NCBI GenBank assembly: GCA_026545225.1
Contig: CM048850.1
Coordinates: 8,853,501 to 8,917,500 of the forward strand
Direction: 5' to 3'
DNA from: Cornus controversa
Lineage: Eukaryota > Streptophyta > Magnoliopsida > Cornales > Cornaceae
Length of the DNA stretch: 64,000 nucleotides
Shown: piece after piece, positions 45,181 to 57,100 of the stretch
How the letters are laid out: each line of letters opens with the position of its first letter
How positions within the stretch are numbered: position 1 is the first letter of the stretch
Translations under genes and position numbers: made by a program
The notes under the pieces: generated by a model
Databases searched by the model: none
What the model saw: the letters and a program-made list of their open reading frames with translations, nothing else
What the model was told of the DNA's origin: nothing

Positions 45181-45889
45181 ATGATGACAAAACATTGATG
45201 TGTTCAATTGGAGTGTAGAGTGCATTCAAAGATGCTCCCCCTGTCAATATGCACAAAATGACTACAATATTTAAATGAGGTACTTTCCAATGAACTTATG
45301 CTTTTGATCGATAAATCTAGTGGAATTCACAAGCATTTTGAAGAAAGAATAACATATGCAAACTTCAGTGTCTACATGCTTCCCATAAACATGATGGTGA
45401 AAGGACAATAGATTCAATCGCAACATTCGCACAATGTATCATCAAAAGGATAACATTCATCATGAGCAAGATATGATAGTACAAATGTTTATCATCTCCA
45501 AAACATACATCCAAATTTTTTCATAGTATAGATAATCATCATCCAAGAACATCCACTGAACATATTCAATACATGGAAAGACAAAAGATAAATTCTATCT
45601 AAATGAAGCAAAGGGCTCCACATCAATCATGAAATCTTCTCCCCCTTTGTCAACATCAAAAAGACACATCTAGTCATCTCATGAGTCCGAAGGGCGAGGA
45701 GGAATAGAGAAGAAGTGACGGATGTCCTTCAAGTCCTCATGGACAGTTGTGAGTCTCGTCCCCAAAGATGTAGACTCTTCTCTGGAATCAGCCTAAAATT
45801 GCTCAAAATCAGCCCTCAAGGCTTCAAGTTTCCTTCATTTCTTTGAGCAATGACCATGTGAGCATCCAGGCGAGAAATGATCTGTGCCA

Positions 45890-46900
45890 TCATAGGTGAA
45901 GTGTCACCTTCCTCTTATTCTTCATTTTCAGCCTTGTCATCTTCCTCATCAGCAAATTCTCCAACTGGTTTGTACCACGACCCATTGGGATGCATTCTAA
46001 AGTGCATCCTTTTGAGAGTAGAGTCATTAAGGTGGTCAGTCCTTGCGACTAGTCTTTTAATTCTCTCACTTGCAAGATTCACTCGAAAGTGTTCAAATAT
46101 CCTAGTGAGAGGTAGAGCATAGTATAGTCGAGACCGGGGTCTTGAAACGCACTCTTTCATGTGATGTAGGATAAGATGGGCAAGATCAAGTTTCTTGCCA
46201 TTGAGAAGACACCAAATAATGAATGTCTCCATGTAATTCACGTCGGAGTGACTTCCTAATTTTGGCAGAATGTCATGCCTTATAATGGTATGAAGGATAC
46301 GGGCTTCAAGTGTGAACCTATTAGCCTGGATTCTGTTACCAACTGAGATGGAAGGGTCATTGCACATTTGTTGAAGGGCCTGTATAGGATCAAAGTTTTG
46401 AACAGTGGCCCAATCATAGGTGCAGTAATACTGGAAGTCTCCCTCTAGAATAAGGAAGATTGTTCGCAACACTTCGGTAGTCAAACAAATTTTCTGGCCC
46501 TTAACAAAGGAGAGAAGGGTATTTTTGTTGCATTCTTCTTCTTCCAAGTGAGTGTAGAACACACGAACCAACCGGGGCTATTGAATTTTGTCCAACGTGA
46601 CAAAATTTCCCCAACCAATAGCATGAAAATAATTGAAAGTATTCAACTGTAAATCGGCGCATGTGATAGGTGAGACAACTTTACCTTTTTCCACAATGCG
46701 ATTTGCAAATTTGTTGTTGTATCGCATTTGGTAGATGTCGTTCCTGAAGAGAGAGAGAGGAGTCGGTTGTGTTGGTGGCCCCGAAGGACGAGATGGTTCC
46801 CCTTCATTCTGGCATTTTTGGCGCCGTTCATCGTGTTCTTCATTAGAGTCGACATTTCTGTCAGGAAAAGCTCTTCCTCCTAGGGTTTTGGGAGGCATTG
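45890..46900 (-). pseudogene. Sirevirus env-like frame downstream of pol
   Basis: Two open stretches on the minus strand start with MPPKTLGGRAFPDRN and continue with a helical region (VKGQKICLTTEVLRTIFLI, LEARILHTIIRHDILP, YYALPLTRIFEHFRVNL) and an acidic tail. The middle resembles the putative plant transposon protein domain often found next to retrotransposons. Sireviruses are known to carry an extra env-like gene at this place. No clear signal peptide or transmembrane segment is visible, so a membrane role is unproven. Confidence 0.65.
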
Positions 46901-47029
46901 TAGATGATGGAGGGGATGAGAGGGTGAGTGAGATTTGACGAGAGAGGAAGAAGATGGTTCAGATGGGAGAGATTGAGACGAAGCGTCGTGAAGGAGGCGA
47001 AGAGATCGACTACTGGATCAACTGGTGAG

Positions 47030-47290
47030 GGACGGTGTATTTATATACACATGCATCAGTCGACTTAGGAAAATAATAAGTCGACTGATTGATTCAAGCA
47101 TCACTTTCAATAACTGATCAGTCGACTTATGGTAAGTGATAAGTCAACTATTTCAATTAAAACAGTCATTCAGCTTTTCCTTGATCAGTCGACTTACGAA
47201 ACAGAGTAAGTCGACTATTTTGAATAAACCAATCATGAAGTCTTTATCAGTCGACTAATGAAATATCATAAGTCGACTTATGCTGTCTAA
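47030..47290. repeat. Palindrome array AGTCGACT between pol and the env-like frame
   Basis: At least seven copies of AGTCGACT occur as alternating ATCAGTCGACTTA and ATAAGTCGACTGA forms, paired as inverted repeats. The same motif fills the middle of both LTRs. Sireviruses are known for multiple conserved palindromes in their non-coding 3' region. Confidence 0.85.
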
Positions 47291-47309
47291 AGTGAACTTT
47301 GTGCAACAA

Positions 47310-48770
47310 TCATAAACTTTTCACCTCGCTAGCACTAGTCATACCAATTTCTCTTCTAATTGTGCAAAAATGATCTTCTTGAAGAGGTTTTGTGAGAATA
47401 TCGGCTAATTGGTTTTCGGTATCAACGAACACAAGCTCGATATCTCCTTTAGACACATGATCTCTCAAAAAATGATGTCTAATCTCAATGTGCTTTATTC
47501 TTGAGTGTTGAATTGGATTTTTGGAAATACATATAACACTTGTATTATCACATCTAATAGGTATGTGATCAAATGTAAGTCCAAAATCCTCAAGTTGTTG
47601 TTTGATATAGAGTGTTTGCGCACAACAACTACCGGCTGCTACGTATTCGGCTTCCGCCGTTGACAAAGCCACAGAATTTTGTTTCTTGCTTGACCATGAT
47701 ACAAGGGAGTGTCCTAGGAAGTGACAAGTGCCACTTGTGCTTTTCCTATCAACTTTGCATCCGGCAAAGTCGGCATCCGAATAACTTATGAGGTCAAAGG
47801 ATGTATTCCTAGGAAACCAAAGTCCCAAATTAATAGTGCCACTTATATATTTGAAGATTCGTTTAACGGCACTTAAATGGGATTCTTTGGGACTTGATTG
47901 AAATCTTGCACATAAGCAAACACTAAACATAATGTCCGGTCTACTTGCCGTTAAATACAAAAGACTTCCAATCATTCCTCTATATTTCTTGATATCAACA
48001 TCTTTCCCTTTTTCATCTTTATCAAGTTTAGAGGAAATACTCATAGGAGTTTTTGCATGTTTGGCGTCCTCCAAGCCAAATTTCTTTAGCAAATCTTTAA
48101 CACATTTGGATTGGCAAATGAATATACCATCCAATGATTGTTTGATTTGCAAACCTAGAAAGAAGTTAAGTTCACCCATCATACTCATTTCAAATTCATT
48201 TTGCATGTTTGATGCAAATTCTTTACATAACTTCTCATTTGTTGATCCAAAGATGATATCATCAACATAAATTTGAATAATCAACAAATCTTTATCAATG
48301 ATTTTTGTAAAAAGGGTGTTGTCAATTTTTCCTCTAACAAAATCATTTTCTAGAAGAAAACCACTTAACCTCTCATACCAAGCTCTAGGAGCTTGTTTCA
48401 AACCATATAAAGCTTTAGATAATTTAAAGACATGGTTTGGAAGGTCATGACTTTCAAAACTCGGTGGTTGTTCTACATAAACATCTTCTTCTATGAAGCC
48501 ATTCAAGAAAGCACTTTTTACATCCATTTGAAATAGCTTGAAGTTCTTATGAGATGCATATGCAAGTAACATCCTAATTGCTTCTAATCTAGCAACGGGT
48601 GCAAAGGTTTCCTCATAATCAATCCCTTCTTCTTAGTTGAAACCTTGGGCAACTAATCTAGCCTTATTTCTAATTATAACACCCGACTTATCCTATTTAT
48701 TTCTATAAACCCATTTGGTTCCTATGACGGTTTGATCTTTGGGTCTAGGAACTAAATTCCAAACTTGATT
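47310..48770 (-). pseudogene. Sirevirus reverse transcriptase and RNase H
   Basis: Reverse transcriptase: FQMDVKSAFLNGFIEEDVYVEQPP, ALYGLKQAPRAWYERL and IQIYVDDIIFGSTN. RNase H: DADFAGCKVDRKSTSGTCHFLG, WSSKKQNSVALSTAEAEYVAA and IEIRHHFLRDHV, ending ADILTKPLQ. The wording is typical of the SIRE branch of copia. Confidence 0.92.
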
Positions 48771-50360
48771 TCTCTCAAATTGGTTAAGTTCTTCTTGCAT
48801 AGCTAAAATCCATGACACATCATTTTCAGCCTCAAAAATGTTCTTTGGCTCAAATTGAGACACAAAGGCTAAATGATCACACATGTCTCTAAGAGAGTAC
48901 CTAGTGCTAACACCTTTTGAGGGATCACCTATAACTTGGTCAAGTGGATGATAAGGAATGACTCTTTGACCTTTTGGAAGAGAATCATGAATGTCATTTT
49001 GAGTGTTGTCCTCCTTAGAAGTAATTTCTTGTGACTCATCAATGGTGGATTCTTTTAGTTTTTCAACAAGTGAAAGTCCATCAACATTCTTTTCAAGCTC
49101 AACCACTTCATCATCCAATTCTTGCCTAGGTGTAGGTAAAGGAGATTCATAAAAAATGACATGAATTGATTCTTCTACCACCAAAGTTCTCTTGTTGAAC
49201 ACTCTATAGGCTTTGCTTTTGGATGAGTATCCTAGGAAAACACCTTCATCAGATTTAGCATCAAATTTTCCTAAGTTGTCCTTGTCATTCAACACAAAAC
49301 ATTTACACCCAAAGACTTTAAAGTACCCTATATTTGGCTTATGACCATTCCAAAGCTCATAGGGGGTCTTATCAAGCTTTTTTCTAATGATGACTCTATT
49401 TAAAACATAGCAAGAGGTGCTAACAGCTTCGGCCCAAAAGTATCTAGGCAACTTATGTTCATTGAGCATTGTTCTAGCCATCTCTTGGAGGGATCTATTT
49501 TTTCTCTCAATGACCCCATTTTGTTGAGGAGTTCTTGAAGCGGAGAAGTTATGATCATAACCGTTTTCGTCACAAAATTTCTCAATATCTCGGTTATCAA
49601 ATTCTCTACCTCTATCACTTCTAATGCTCTTAATCTTACATTCTTTCTCATTTTGGACTTTTCTACAAAACTTAGAGAAAATGACATGAGTCTCATTCTT
49701 ATGAGCAAGGAAGAATACCCAAGTAAGCCTAGTGAAATCATCTACGATGACAAAAGCATAAAATTTTCCTCCTAAGCTAGCAATTCTATCCGGACCGAAG
49801 AGGTCCATATGGAGTAATTCTAAAGGTCTTGAAGTGGTGATATCCTTCTTCCTTTTGAAGGAAGACTTGATTTGTTTGCCTAGTTGGCAAGCACCACAAG
49901 TTTTGTCCTTAGCAAACTTAGTCTTTGGGAGGCCTTTGACTAAGTCCTTTTTGGACAATTTTGAGATCAAGTCCATGCTAGTGTGTCCTAATCTTCTATG
50001 CCATAACCAACTATTGTAACTAGAGGAGATAAAGCCTTTAACATTTTGATCAAGCAAGTCACATAAAAGGATGGTGTACAAATTCCATTTCTATGAGCAA
50101 CAAAGATTTGACGACCATCTTTTTCAATAATGCAATGATCGGATCTAAATGCAACATTAAAGCCTTTATCACATAGTTGACTAATGCTAAACAAGTTATG
50201 CTTTAAACCATTAACAAGAAACACATTATCAATAGATAAGGAAGAAGATATACCTATGGTCCCGACGCCAATAATGTTACCTTTAGAGTTGTCTCCAAAT
50301 GTGATGTTTCCTCCATCATAAGGCTTGAGTGAAGAAAATTTGGAGCGATTTCCCGTCATG
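48771..50360 (-). pseudogene. Sirevirus protease end and integrase
   Basis: A protease-like stretch (NIIGVGTIGI region) is followed by the pre-integrase zinc module (WHRRLGHTSMDLISKLS, CGACQLGK), the integrase core (LELLHMDLFGPDRIASLGGK, VIVDDFTRLTWVFFL, IRSDRGREFDN, FSASRTPQQNGVIERKNR) and the long spacer towards reverse transcriptase. Confidence 0.92.
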
Positions 50361-50399
50361 TGCCTTGAGCATCCACTATCAAGAAACCACTTGTCCTTG

Positions 50400-52130
50400 G
50401 AGCTAGATGAGGATTTTAAGCAAACCTACAAGACAAGCTTAAGTGACTTCTTTTGGTACCCAAACCATTTTGGGTCCAATTGGGTTAGCAATCATAGGAA
50501 ATGTTCCTTTTGGAACCCAAACCATTTTTGTCAACTTTCTTTTTCTAAAAGGACAAGAGAAAATTTTATGTCCACTTTTTCTACAAAGATTGCATATAGA
50601 ACCGAAGAAGTTAAATTGAGAGCTCTTGACAAAGAAGTACTTCAAGAGTTTTAGCTTATCATTCTTAGAAGAGGGTTTTTTGATCAAAGATTTCTGTTTA
50701 TCAAATGGATTATACCCGATTCCTTCTTTGTCATAAACATCCCTTTGTCTTCCAAGGAGAATAGTTAAGTTCTTTCTCCCCTTGGTGAATTTTGCAAGAA
50801 TCTCAATTTGATCCTCAACAACTTTCTTCAAGTTTTCATTTTCAATTTGAAGATAATTTAAAGAGGTTTCTTTTGAAAAGATATCTTTTTCTTTCTTGAT
50901 CGAGTCATTTTCCATTTGAACTTTTGAGAGTTCTTGTGAAAGAGATAAGATTTTTTGTTTAAGAGACGAGTTTTTCAAAATCACCTTTTCAAGTTCTTTA
51001 TGCAAATCTTCAAAAGCATCTTGTAATTCATCATAGGAATAAGAAGACTCAATTGAAACTCAAGATTAGAGTCTACCTCATCCTCGATTGCCATAAGGCA
51101 AAGGTTGGCAACTTCGTCATTATCACAATCCGAGTCGCTTGAGTCCGAATCATCCCAAGTTGCCTTCATTGCCTTTTTCTTTTGCTTATTTTCTTTATCT
51201 TTTTTGTACTTGGGGCAATCGGCTTTAAAATGTCCCGGCTTTCCACAATAAAAGCAAGTAGGTGGTTCCTTTTTGCTTAATTCACCTTTGAACTCATTTT
51301 TCTTGAAAGGTCTCTTCTTGAAGAGATGTTCTTTCCTCATGAAATTTTTGAACTTGTTAGAGATGAGAGCAAGTTCATCTTCTTCATCACTATCATTTTT
51401 ATCATCTTCCTCATTGACCTCTTGAAATGAAGTCTTTAAAGCCATGCTCTTCTTTTACTCGGGCTTTTCTTGACGGTTTTTCATCTTGATTTCATGAGTT
51501 ATGAGAGATCCCATGAGATCTTCAAGACTTAATGAATCGAGATCTTTTGCTTCCGAGATTGCGATAGCCTTGGCATCCCAACTTATGGGTAGGCACCAAA
51601 GAATTTTCTCCACATTGTCGGACGTAGAGTAATTCTTTCCAAGATGAGATAAACTATTAATAATGTTAGTAAATCTAGTAAACATCTCACCAATGGTTTC
51701 ATTTGGCTCCATCTTAAATAGCTCATACTCACGAATTAACATGCTCACTTTGGTGGCTCTAACTTGCTTAGTGCCTTCATAGGTCACTTCAAGTTTGTCC
51801 CAAATCTCTTTGGCAGATTTACAAGCCGAAATTCTATTGAATTCGGATTTACTTAAGGCACAATACAAATTTGTAACGGCTTTGGCATTGACTTGAACAA
51901 GTTTTCGGTCATTGTCATTATATTCATGCAAGTCTTTTGAAACTCTTAGACCTCTACGGTTTTCATGGGAACTAATGGTCCGTCACGAACAACTTCCCAA
52001 ACTTGGTAATCAATAGATTGAAGAAACCAAATCATTCTCGATTTCCAATAGCTATAGTCGGTTCCATCAAACCAAGGTGGCCTATTGTTGGATTGAATTC
52101 TACATGAGATGGTCCTTGCATATTTGCCAT
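50400..52130 (-). pseudogene. Sirevirus gag region
   Basis: Copia-type gag (ISACKSAKEIWDKLEVTYEGT, MLIREYELFKMEPNETIGEMFTRF), then a zinc knuckle CFYCGKPGHFKADCP near 51240, a coiled-coil-like Leu/Lys/Glu stretch (about 50780-51000), and a second knuckle CNLCRKSGHKIFSC near 50590. Two knuckles separated by a coiled coil fit the SIRE branch. Confidence 0.88.
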
Positions 52131-52171
52131 GATCAAACTCTAAGACGATTAAGTCCTATTCAAGAGTCCAA

Positions 52172-52185
52172 GCTCTGATACCAAT
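52172..52185 (-). promoter_or_regulatory. Primer-binding site of the Sirevirus
   Basis: On the minus strand ATTGGTATCAGAGC directly follows the 5' LTR. It is complementary to the 3' end of initiator Met tRNA. Confidence 0.92.
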
Positions 52186-53634
52186 TGTTATCCAAGGATT
52201 GACCCTAGAGGGGGGGGGGGTGAATAGGGTCAATGGTAATCAATGACAATTTTTCACAAATTAGAGAATCAAGAATAAATCAAAATAAAAGCAATAGTGA
52301 AATAAAAAAGGATGCACAAGAATTAAATAAAAAGAGAGTTAGAGAGAATCAAACACAAGTGACGCAAGATGTAGCGTGGTTCGGAATCTCCTACTCCACG
52401 ACTCAAGATCCCTCTTGAGATTTCCCCAAATCCACTAAGGCTTCTCCTTTCGGGTGGAGAGCAAACCTTTACAATGAAGCTTACAAGCTCCTTCATTCTC
52501 TTGCTAAGTGAAGTCCTTCACCTAGTATTCTAGGGTTTAAACCAACCCTTTACAATGGATGAGAAGAAGATTGGAGTACAAACAAAATGATTTCTTCCAA
52601 GAATAAATGCTCAAATTTCAGCTCACAACTATAGCAATAAATGAATCTCAAGATTGAAGCTCAAATCTTTGTTTCAAGTTGTTAGAATGAGTAAATGATC
52701 ATCAAGATATGTATGCTTAGTGTCTCTACTTCATAAATGCAGATCAAGACTCATATATAACGTCTATTTCAACAAAATGGCTGTTGGAGGTGGTTGGGCA
52801 ACATTAAATGCAGTCAACAAGCCGTTTCAGATCTGTTCCCGTAAGGTAAGTCGACTGGTTAGTCGACTGGTCATTTAGCATAAGTCGACTGATGAGATTC
52901 TTCAAGGAAGAAAAGGAGTTTTGAACCACTATAAGTCGACTAATGAGATTCTATAAGTCGACTAATTTATCTTTTAAAAAAAGACTAAAAAGTTCTGTCA
53001 ACGTTAGACGAAGCTTAGTCGACTGAGGGAAATTTTCTTAGAAAATTTTTCAAGGCATAAGTCGACTGATGTAGTTTCATAAGTCGACTAATCTGTCCCT
53101 CTGAGAATGTAAAGAACACACAGTTTCTATAAGTCGACTGATGGGATTTCATAAGTCGACTGATACATGCTGATCATTGAAAAACAGTGTCTTTGACATC
53201 CAAATAAAGCCTAAACCAACAAGGACTTAAAAGATGTGATTCAATGTGATCAAGTCCTATTCTTTAAAGACCAATATGAGATGTAAGAATGATATGCACA
53301 TGGTCTTAAAACTTGTTTTAAAAGGATTTGAGCTTCTAGCAAGATATTCAAATAAGCTTTACAAGATAACCTAAATTCTCACCATTTCCTAACTACCCCA
53401 AGTCTTCTTTGATTGGCATGATTCTTCAAGCTTGATGTGCCACCTCATTTCCATAAGATGAATTATTTTTGCTCATATCATCTTCAAAGATTTCTCCTCA
53501 TTGTGAGTGCTATCTTGAAAAAGATCATTAATCTAAGCAATCACTTAAAGTAAATGTTAGTACCTAACATCATTAATGGTTTGTTATCATCAAAATTACA
53601 AGATTGCCCTTTGGTTAAAACCTTTGGGTGAACA
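52186..53634 (-). repeat. 5' LTR of the Sirevirus
   Basis: It is nearly identical to 43716-45165. It contains the same AGTCGACT array at about 52845-53165. Confidence 0.95.
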
Positions 53635-53692
53635 GTATTGTCACAACAAGGAGGAGGGAAGCTCCTAAAACAAGAGAGAGATTAGGAGCCAT

Positions 53693-53840
53693 AATATAAT
53701 TAATATCCTAAGTTTGTTTGTTGTAGCAACAGAAGGCTTTGTGTTGGTGTTGTGTATGTATTGGAGTCTTGAAGACTAATAATTTATAGAGAGGCCAGTT
53801 CAGGTATGTGCATTTTCCAAGTTTGTAATTACAATTTTAG
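53693..53840 (-). promoter_or_regulatory. Promoter of MMP-psi3, TATA region kept
   Basis: Read on the minus strand it contains GGCCTCTCTATAAATTATTAG, matching 7552-7570 upstream of the intact gene. LTR-L copy h lies directly upstream, about 150 bp from the start codon. Confidence 0.7.
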
Positions 53841-56117
53841 GCTAATACCCATATATTTTGAAGATATTTAAATTGGGTTATTTATTTATTTCTTATTATT
53901 TAGTTGGGTTTTAATTATTTAAATGGTTTTAGTTAAATTTTGTCAATGCCTGTTTTATTTGTTTAATGCGGATGTTTGAATTGTTACTAAGTGCTGACTT
54001 ATTTTAATTTTGTGTGTGAAATATTTGTTTTAAATGTATTTTTCTTTTAAATAAAATATATGGGTTTTGGGTTACATGTTCTTTAAATTTTTTATTTTAT
54101 CAGGTTGGGCTAGACTGTTGGATTGGGCTATATATATATATATATTTTATTTATAGGTGGGCTAAGTATTTTATATTTATTAATATAATTATTTAGGAAT
54201 TTTATTTTAGTTTTCTAGAAAAAAAATAAAATAAAAGAAAAAGAAAAGGGGTTAGAGTTTCTGTCGTTTACACGTACAGAGACCGAAAGAGCATAAACGT
54301 AAGAGAGAAGGGAGAGAATGAGCGTTTCATCGGGACGAGTTTGTGTTCTTCAAAAGGGCAAGTTTGAACTCTTCTCTTCCCCTTTAAATCTGTAGATATA
54401 TATATTATTTGTATATACATGTTGCTAGAATATATATATAATTTCTTTTTTTTTTGTATTTAGTTATGAAATTATATGATTATGCATGCTAGGTGGATTT
54501 TGTGGATTAAACATAAAGAATCTAGGGGTTTGATACTACTATAGAGTATTTTTGCATATGTATATACATGTATATATGACTGTATAGGCGAGTGTGTGTG
54601 TGTGTGTGTATATATATATGTACTAACTTGAAATTGAGTTTACTGTATTAATCATTTTTGAGGGTTTTTGTTCCGGTCAATAGGTTGAGTTTGAAAATTT
54701 AAAAATCCTTGAAAATTTGGTTGCGAACCGTTGGGTAGATTGACGGGAATTTGAGTTTAAAATTTTAGATTTTTAAAACTTAAAATGGGGTGTTTTGATT
54801 TGGGTCACGAGAGGGCGTGAATTTGGTACCAAAGCGTAGCTTAGATTGAGATGAGTTCAATGGTATATTCATACCTGCGATTCGGTGCCCGAAAGTGGCT
54901 GAAAAATGGCCGAAAAGTTCTGGCACCATTGTTGATACGTTCTGCTGCAGTCGAGGGTATTTTTAATTTTTTTTTAAAATTTTTAAATTTGTTTTTAATT
55001 TAGAAAAATAGTAAAAATAATTTTTAAAATTGTTTTTAAATTCCAGAAAATTCTAAAAAATTTTGGGTAACCTTTTAGGGACAGAATACACTTGAATTTT
55101 AAATTTCAAGTGGAAATGAGCTTCCCTCGTGGTTAAATTGATTTTAAAAGTATGCCTCAAAATTGGGTTTTCTTCTTCATTTATTTAGAAAATATTTTTA
55201 ATTGGTTGTTGTATTTTTTTTCCCTTCCTTAATTGTATTTTTTGAACTTATAAATGTTTATGATATTTGATATTAGTTTAATTGTGTATGAGTTGTTTTA
55301 TTGTGGTGATTGAACTTCTGTTAGATTAAATAATGTGTTAAGTAGGTTAGATATTTTATTTTGGTTTAATAGATTAGTTGTAGAGGCATGTAAGGATTGT
55401 CAGGGGGCATGTCAGGAGGATTGTCAGGGGGCATGTCAGGATTGCAAATACCTAATAAGGTATTTAGGGAGGTATGTAAGGATTGCTAGGGGGCATGTTA
55501 GGATTGCCAATATCTAATAAGGTATTCATAGATATTATAGGAGGCATGTCAGGATTGTCTATGTTTAATAGGGTTGATATCTGAATTGGGACGGTATATA
55601 TGACGACTTATATTTTGGAAACATGAGATAAATAAGGAAATGATTTGTATATAATTATATATATTGGTTGTTCCTCATATAAAGGGTATGTTTACCAATT
55701 CTCTAATTGAGTTATATTAGAGAGAACTTGCTCGTTTGTTTAACCACTTTGTTGATATTTTAGGTTCAAGGAAGTTTCCACCTCGAGGTTAAAGCATAGA
55801 GTTCGTAGAGCGTGGTGGTCATCTACTCTTTACCAGACTTTAGTGTAGAGGCTTAGATATTTTCATAAAGTATTTTACTTTAATCTTTTTGGTTAAGGGA
55901 TCCTTGAGTTACGAGACTTCCAAATTGTATCGATCAGACTGGAATTATGTATTTAACATTATTTATTATTATTTCAGTTAGACTTACTTTCAGCATTTAT
56001 AATTTCTTTTTCTTTTGTTTTTGTATTCTATGCTTATTTGTTATCAGTGTAAGTATCCCTTACGTTTTATGTGTGAGACTGACCACCTCATACGTGAAAT
56101 TTGTTGGGAGTATTTCA
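53841..56117 (+). mobile_element. LTR-L copy h: complete solo long LTR, 2.28 kb
   Basis: It is the same insertion as copy d: TTTAG flanks both ends (53836-53840, 56118-56122) and MMP promoter lies to the left. The first two bases read GC instead of TG. It lacks the GC-rich island, like copy d. Short GGCATGTCAGGATTG-type tandem motifs at 55380-55560 are slightly expanded. Confidence 0.8.
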
Positions 56118-56119
56118 TT

Positions 56120-57100
56120 TAGGGTCAGTTTGGTTGGAAAGAAAGGTAAGGAAAAGAAAAGAAAGGTAAGTGAGGGAGATGAGATATTGTGTTTGGTATA
56201 AAATATTAGAAAGAAAAGAAAGGGGTTGGGAGGATTTGAAAGGTTACAGCTGGCATGAACCAGTGGCAAATTTAATCCTCTCAAATATGGGTAGAAACAG
56301 ACAGAAAGCCTGCAATCTTTTAATACAATTTTCTTAATACCCAAACTGACCCTTAAGCTGCCTTTTCTTTTTAACAAGGATCAAACTGCTTCAAGTTGTA
56401 TTTGTGAGTATCACTTATGTTTCTGCATGGATTAGCGATATAGGTAAATTGAATCTTACATTTCATCTCATGGTCAAATTAGTGCTACCTGCTTCTAATT
56501 TGGCAAATGCAGCTCACTTTTAATTTTGTTGCATCATTTTAACGGTATTTTTTTTGCTGTGTCTTTTTTTTTTTTTGGGTCCTCATCCAACTTTAATGTG
56601 ACAGATGAATCACTTTTAGGTGATTGTATTGACAGTGGGCTTTATCTAACCTTCCAGTTCTCCTCCAACAGGCTCTGATGCTTCTCTACTACAAGGTATA
56701 TATATGAAACTGTATCTATGACATAAGACTTACAAATACCCATGTTGTTATACTTCTCCGTTCTTAGCATTTTGATGTCTTATGCTTTTCATGTTGTAGA
56801 TGAAAGGATTAGCCACTATAAGCATGTTTAACTATTGATGGGTGTCATGCTTAACAATTATATTCTTAACCTATAAATTTATCTTTTAAAATATAAAAAG
56901 GTATAATTGTAAATTTATTAAAATAGTTTCCATTCCTTTCTTTTCCCAAACACGATTACTATCATTTCCTTTCTTTTCCATCATTAATCAACCAAACACG
57001 ATAATAAGTTAATACTATTCTTCCCGTTCATTTCATTTCTTTTCCCTCGTAACTAATGTTATCATTTCTTTTCCTTTCCCTCGTACCATACATAGCCTTA
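56120..57100. mobile_element. hAT-like non-autonomous element, copy 3
   Basis: It is a full-length match to 4630-5600, with the same inverted TAGGGTCAGTTTGGTTGG / CATAGCCTTA ends. It has no coding capacity. Confidence 0.6.

Larger units (their letters stand above)
43716..53634 (-). mobile_element. Young Sirevirus-type Ty1/copia element inside MMP-psi3
   Basis: The element is 9.9 kb with LTRs of about 1450 bp (43716-45165 and 52186-53634), flanked by the 5-bp duplication GTATT (43711-43715, 53635-53639). On the minus strand a TTGGTATCAGAGC primer site (Met tRNA) follows the 5' LTR, and AAAAAGGGGGAGAT precedes the 3' LTR. Gag with zinc knuckles, integrase, reverse transcriptase, RNase H and an extra env-like frame follow in Sirevirus order. 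The LTRs differ at about 18 of 1450 sites by eye (about 1.2%), so insertion was probably within the last million years or so. It is nearly whole in layout but broken in a few places. Confidence 0.95.
42801..53692 (-). pseudogene. MMP-psi3, matrix metalloproteinase gene split by a Sirevirus
   Basis: The gene starts at ATG 53692 (MAPNLSLVLGASLLLVVT), is interrupted in the signal peptide by the element at 43716-53634, and resumes at 43715 down to about 42801. Between the insertion and the C-terminus the frame is open: propeptide, cysteine switch PRCGRPD, catalytic domain and HEIGHLLGLDH are all readable. One base is lost near the C-terminus (after SSETIK), which changes the last 16 or so residues and adds a tail. 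The Met-turn Met is Thr (NAITYAT). The TATA box is kept. So the coding sequence was nearly whole when the retrotransposon landed, perhaps already weakened at the Met-turn and C-terminus. Confidence 0.92.

Noticed and set aside
52172-52185. tRNA-like sequence CTCTGATACCA (also near 9359)
   Set aside because: It is the primer-binding site complementary to Met tRNA, not a tRNA gene.
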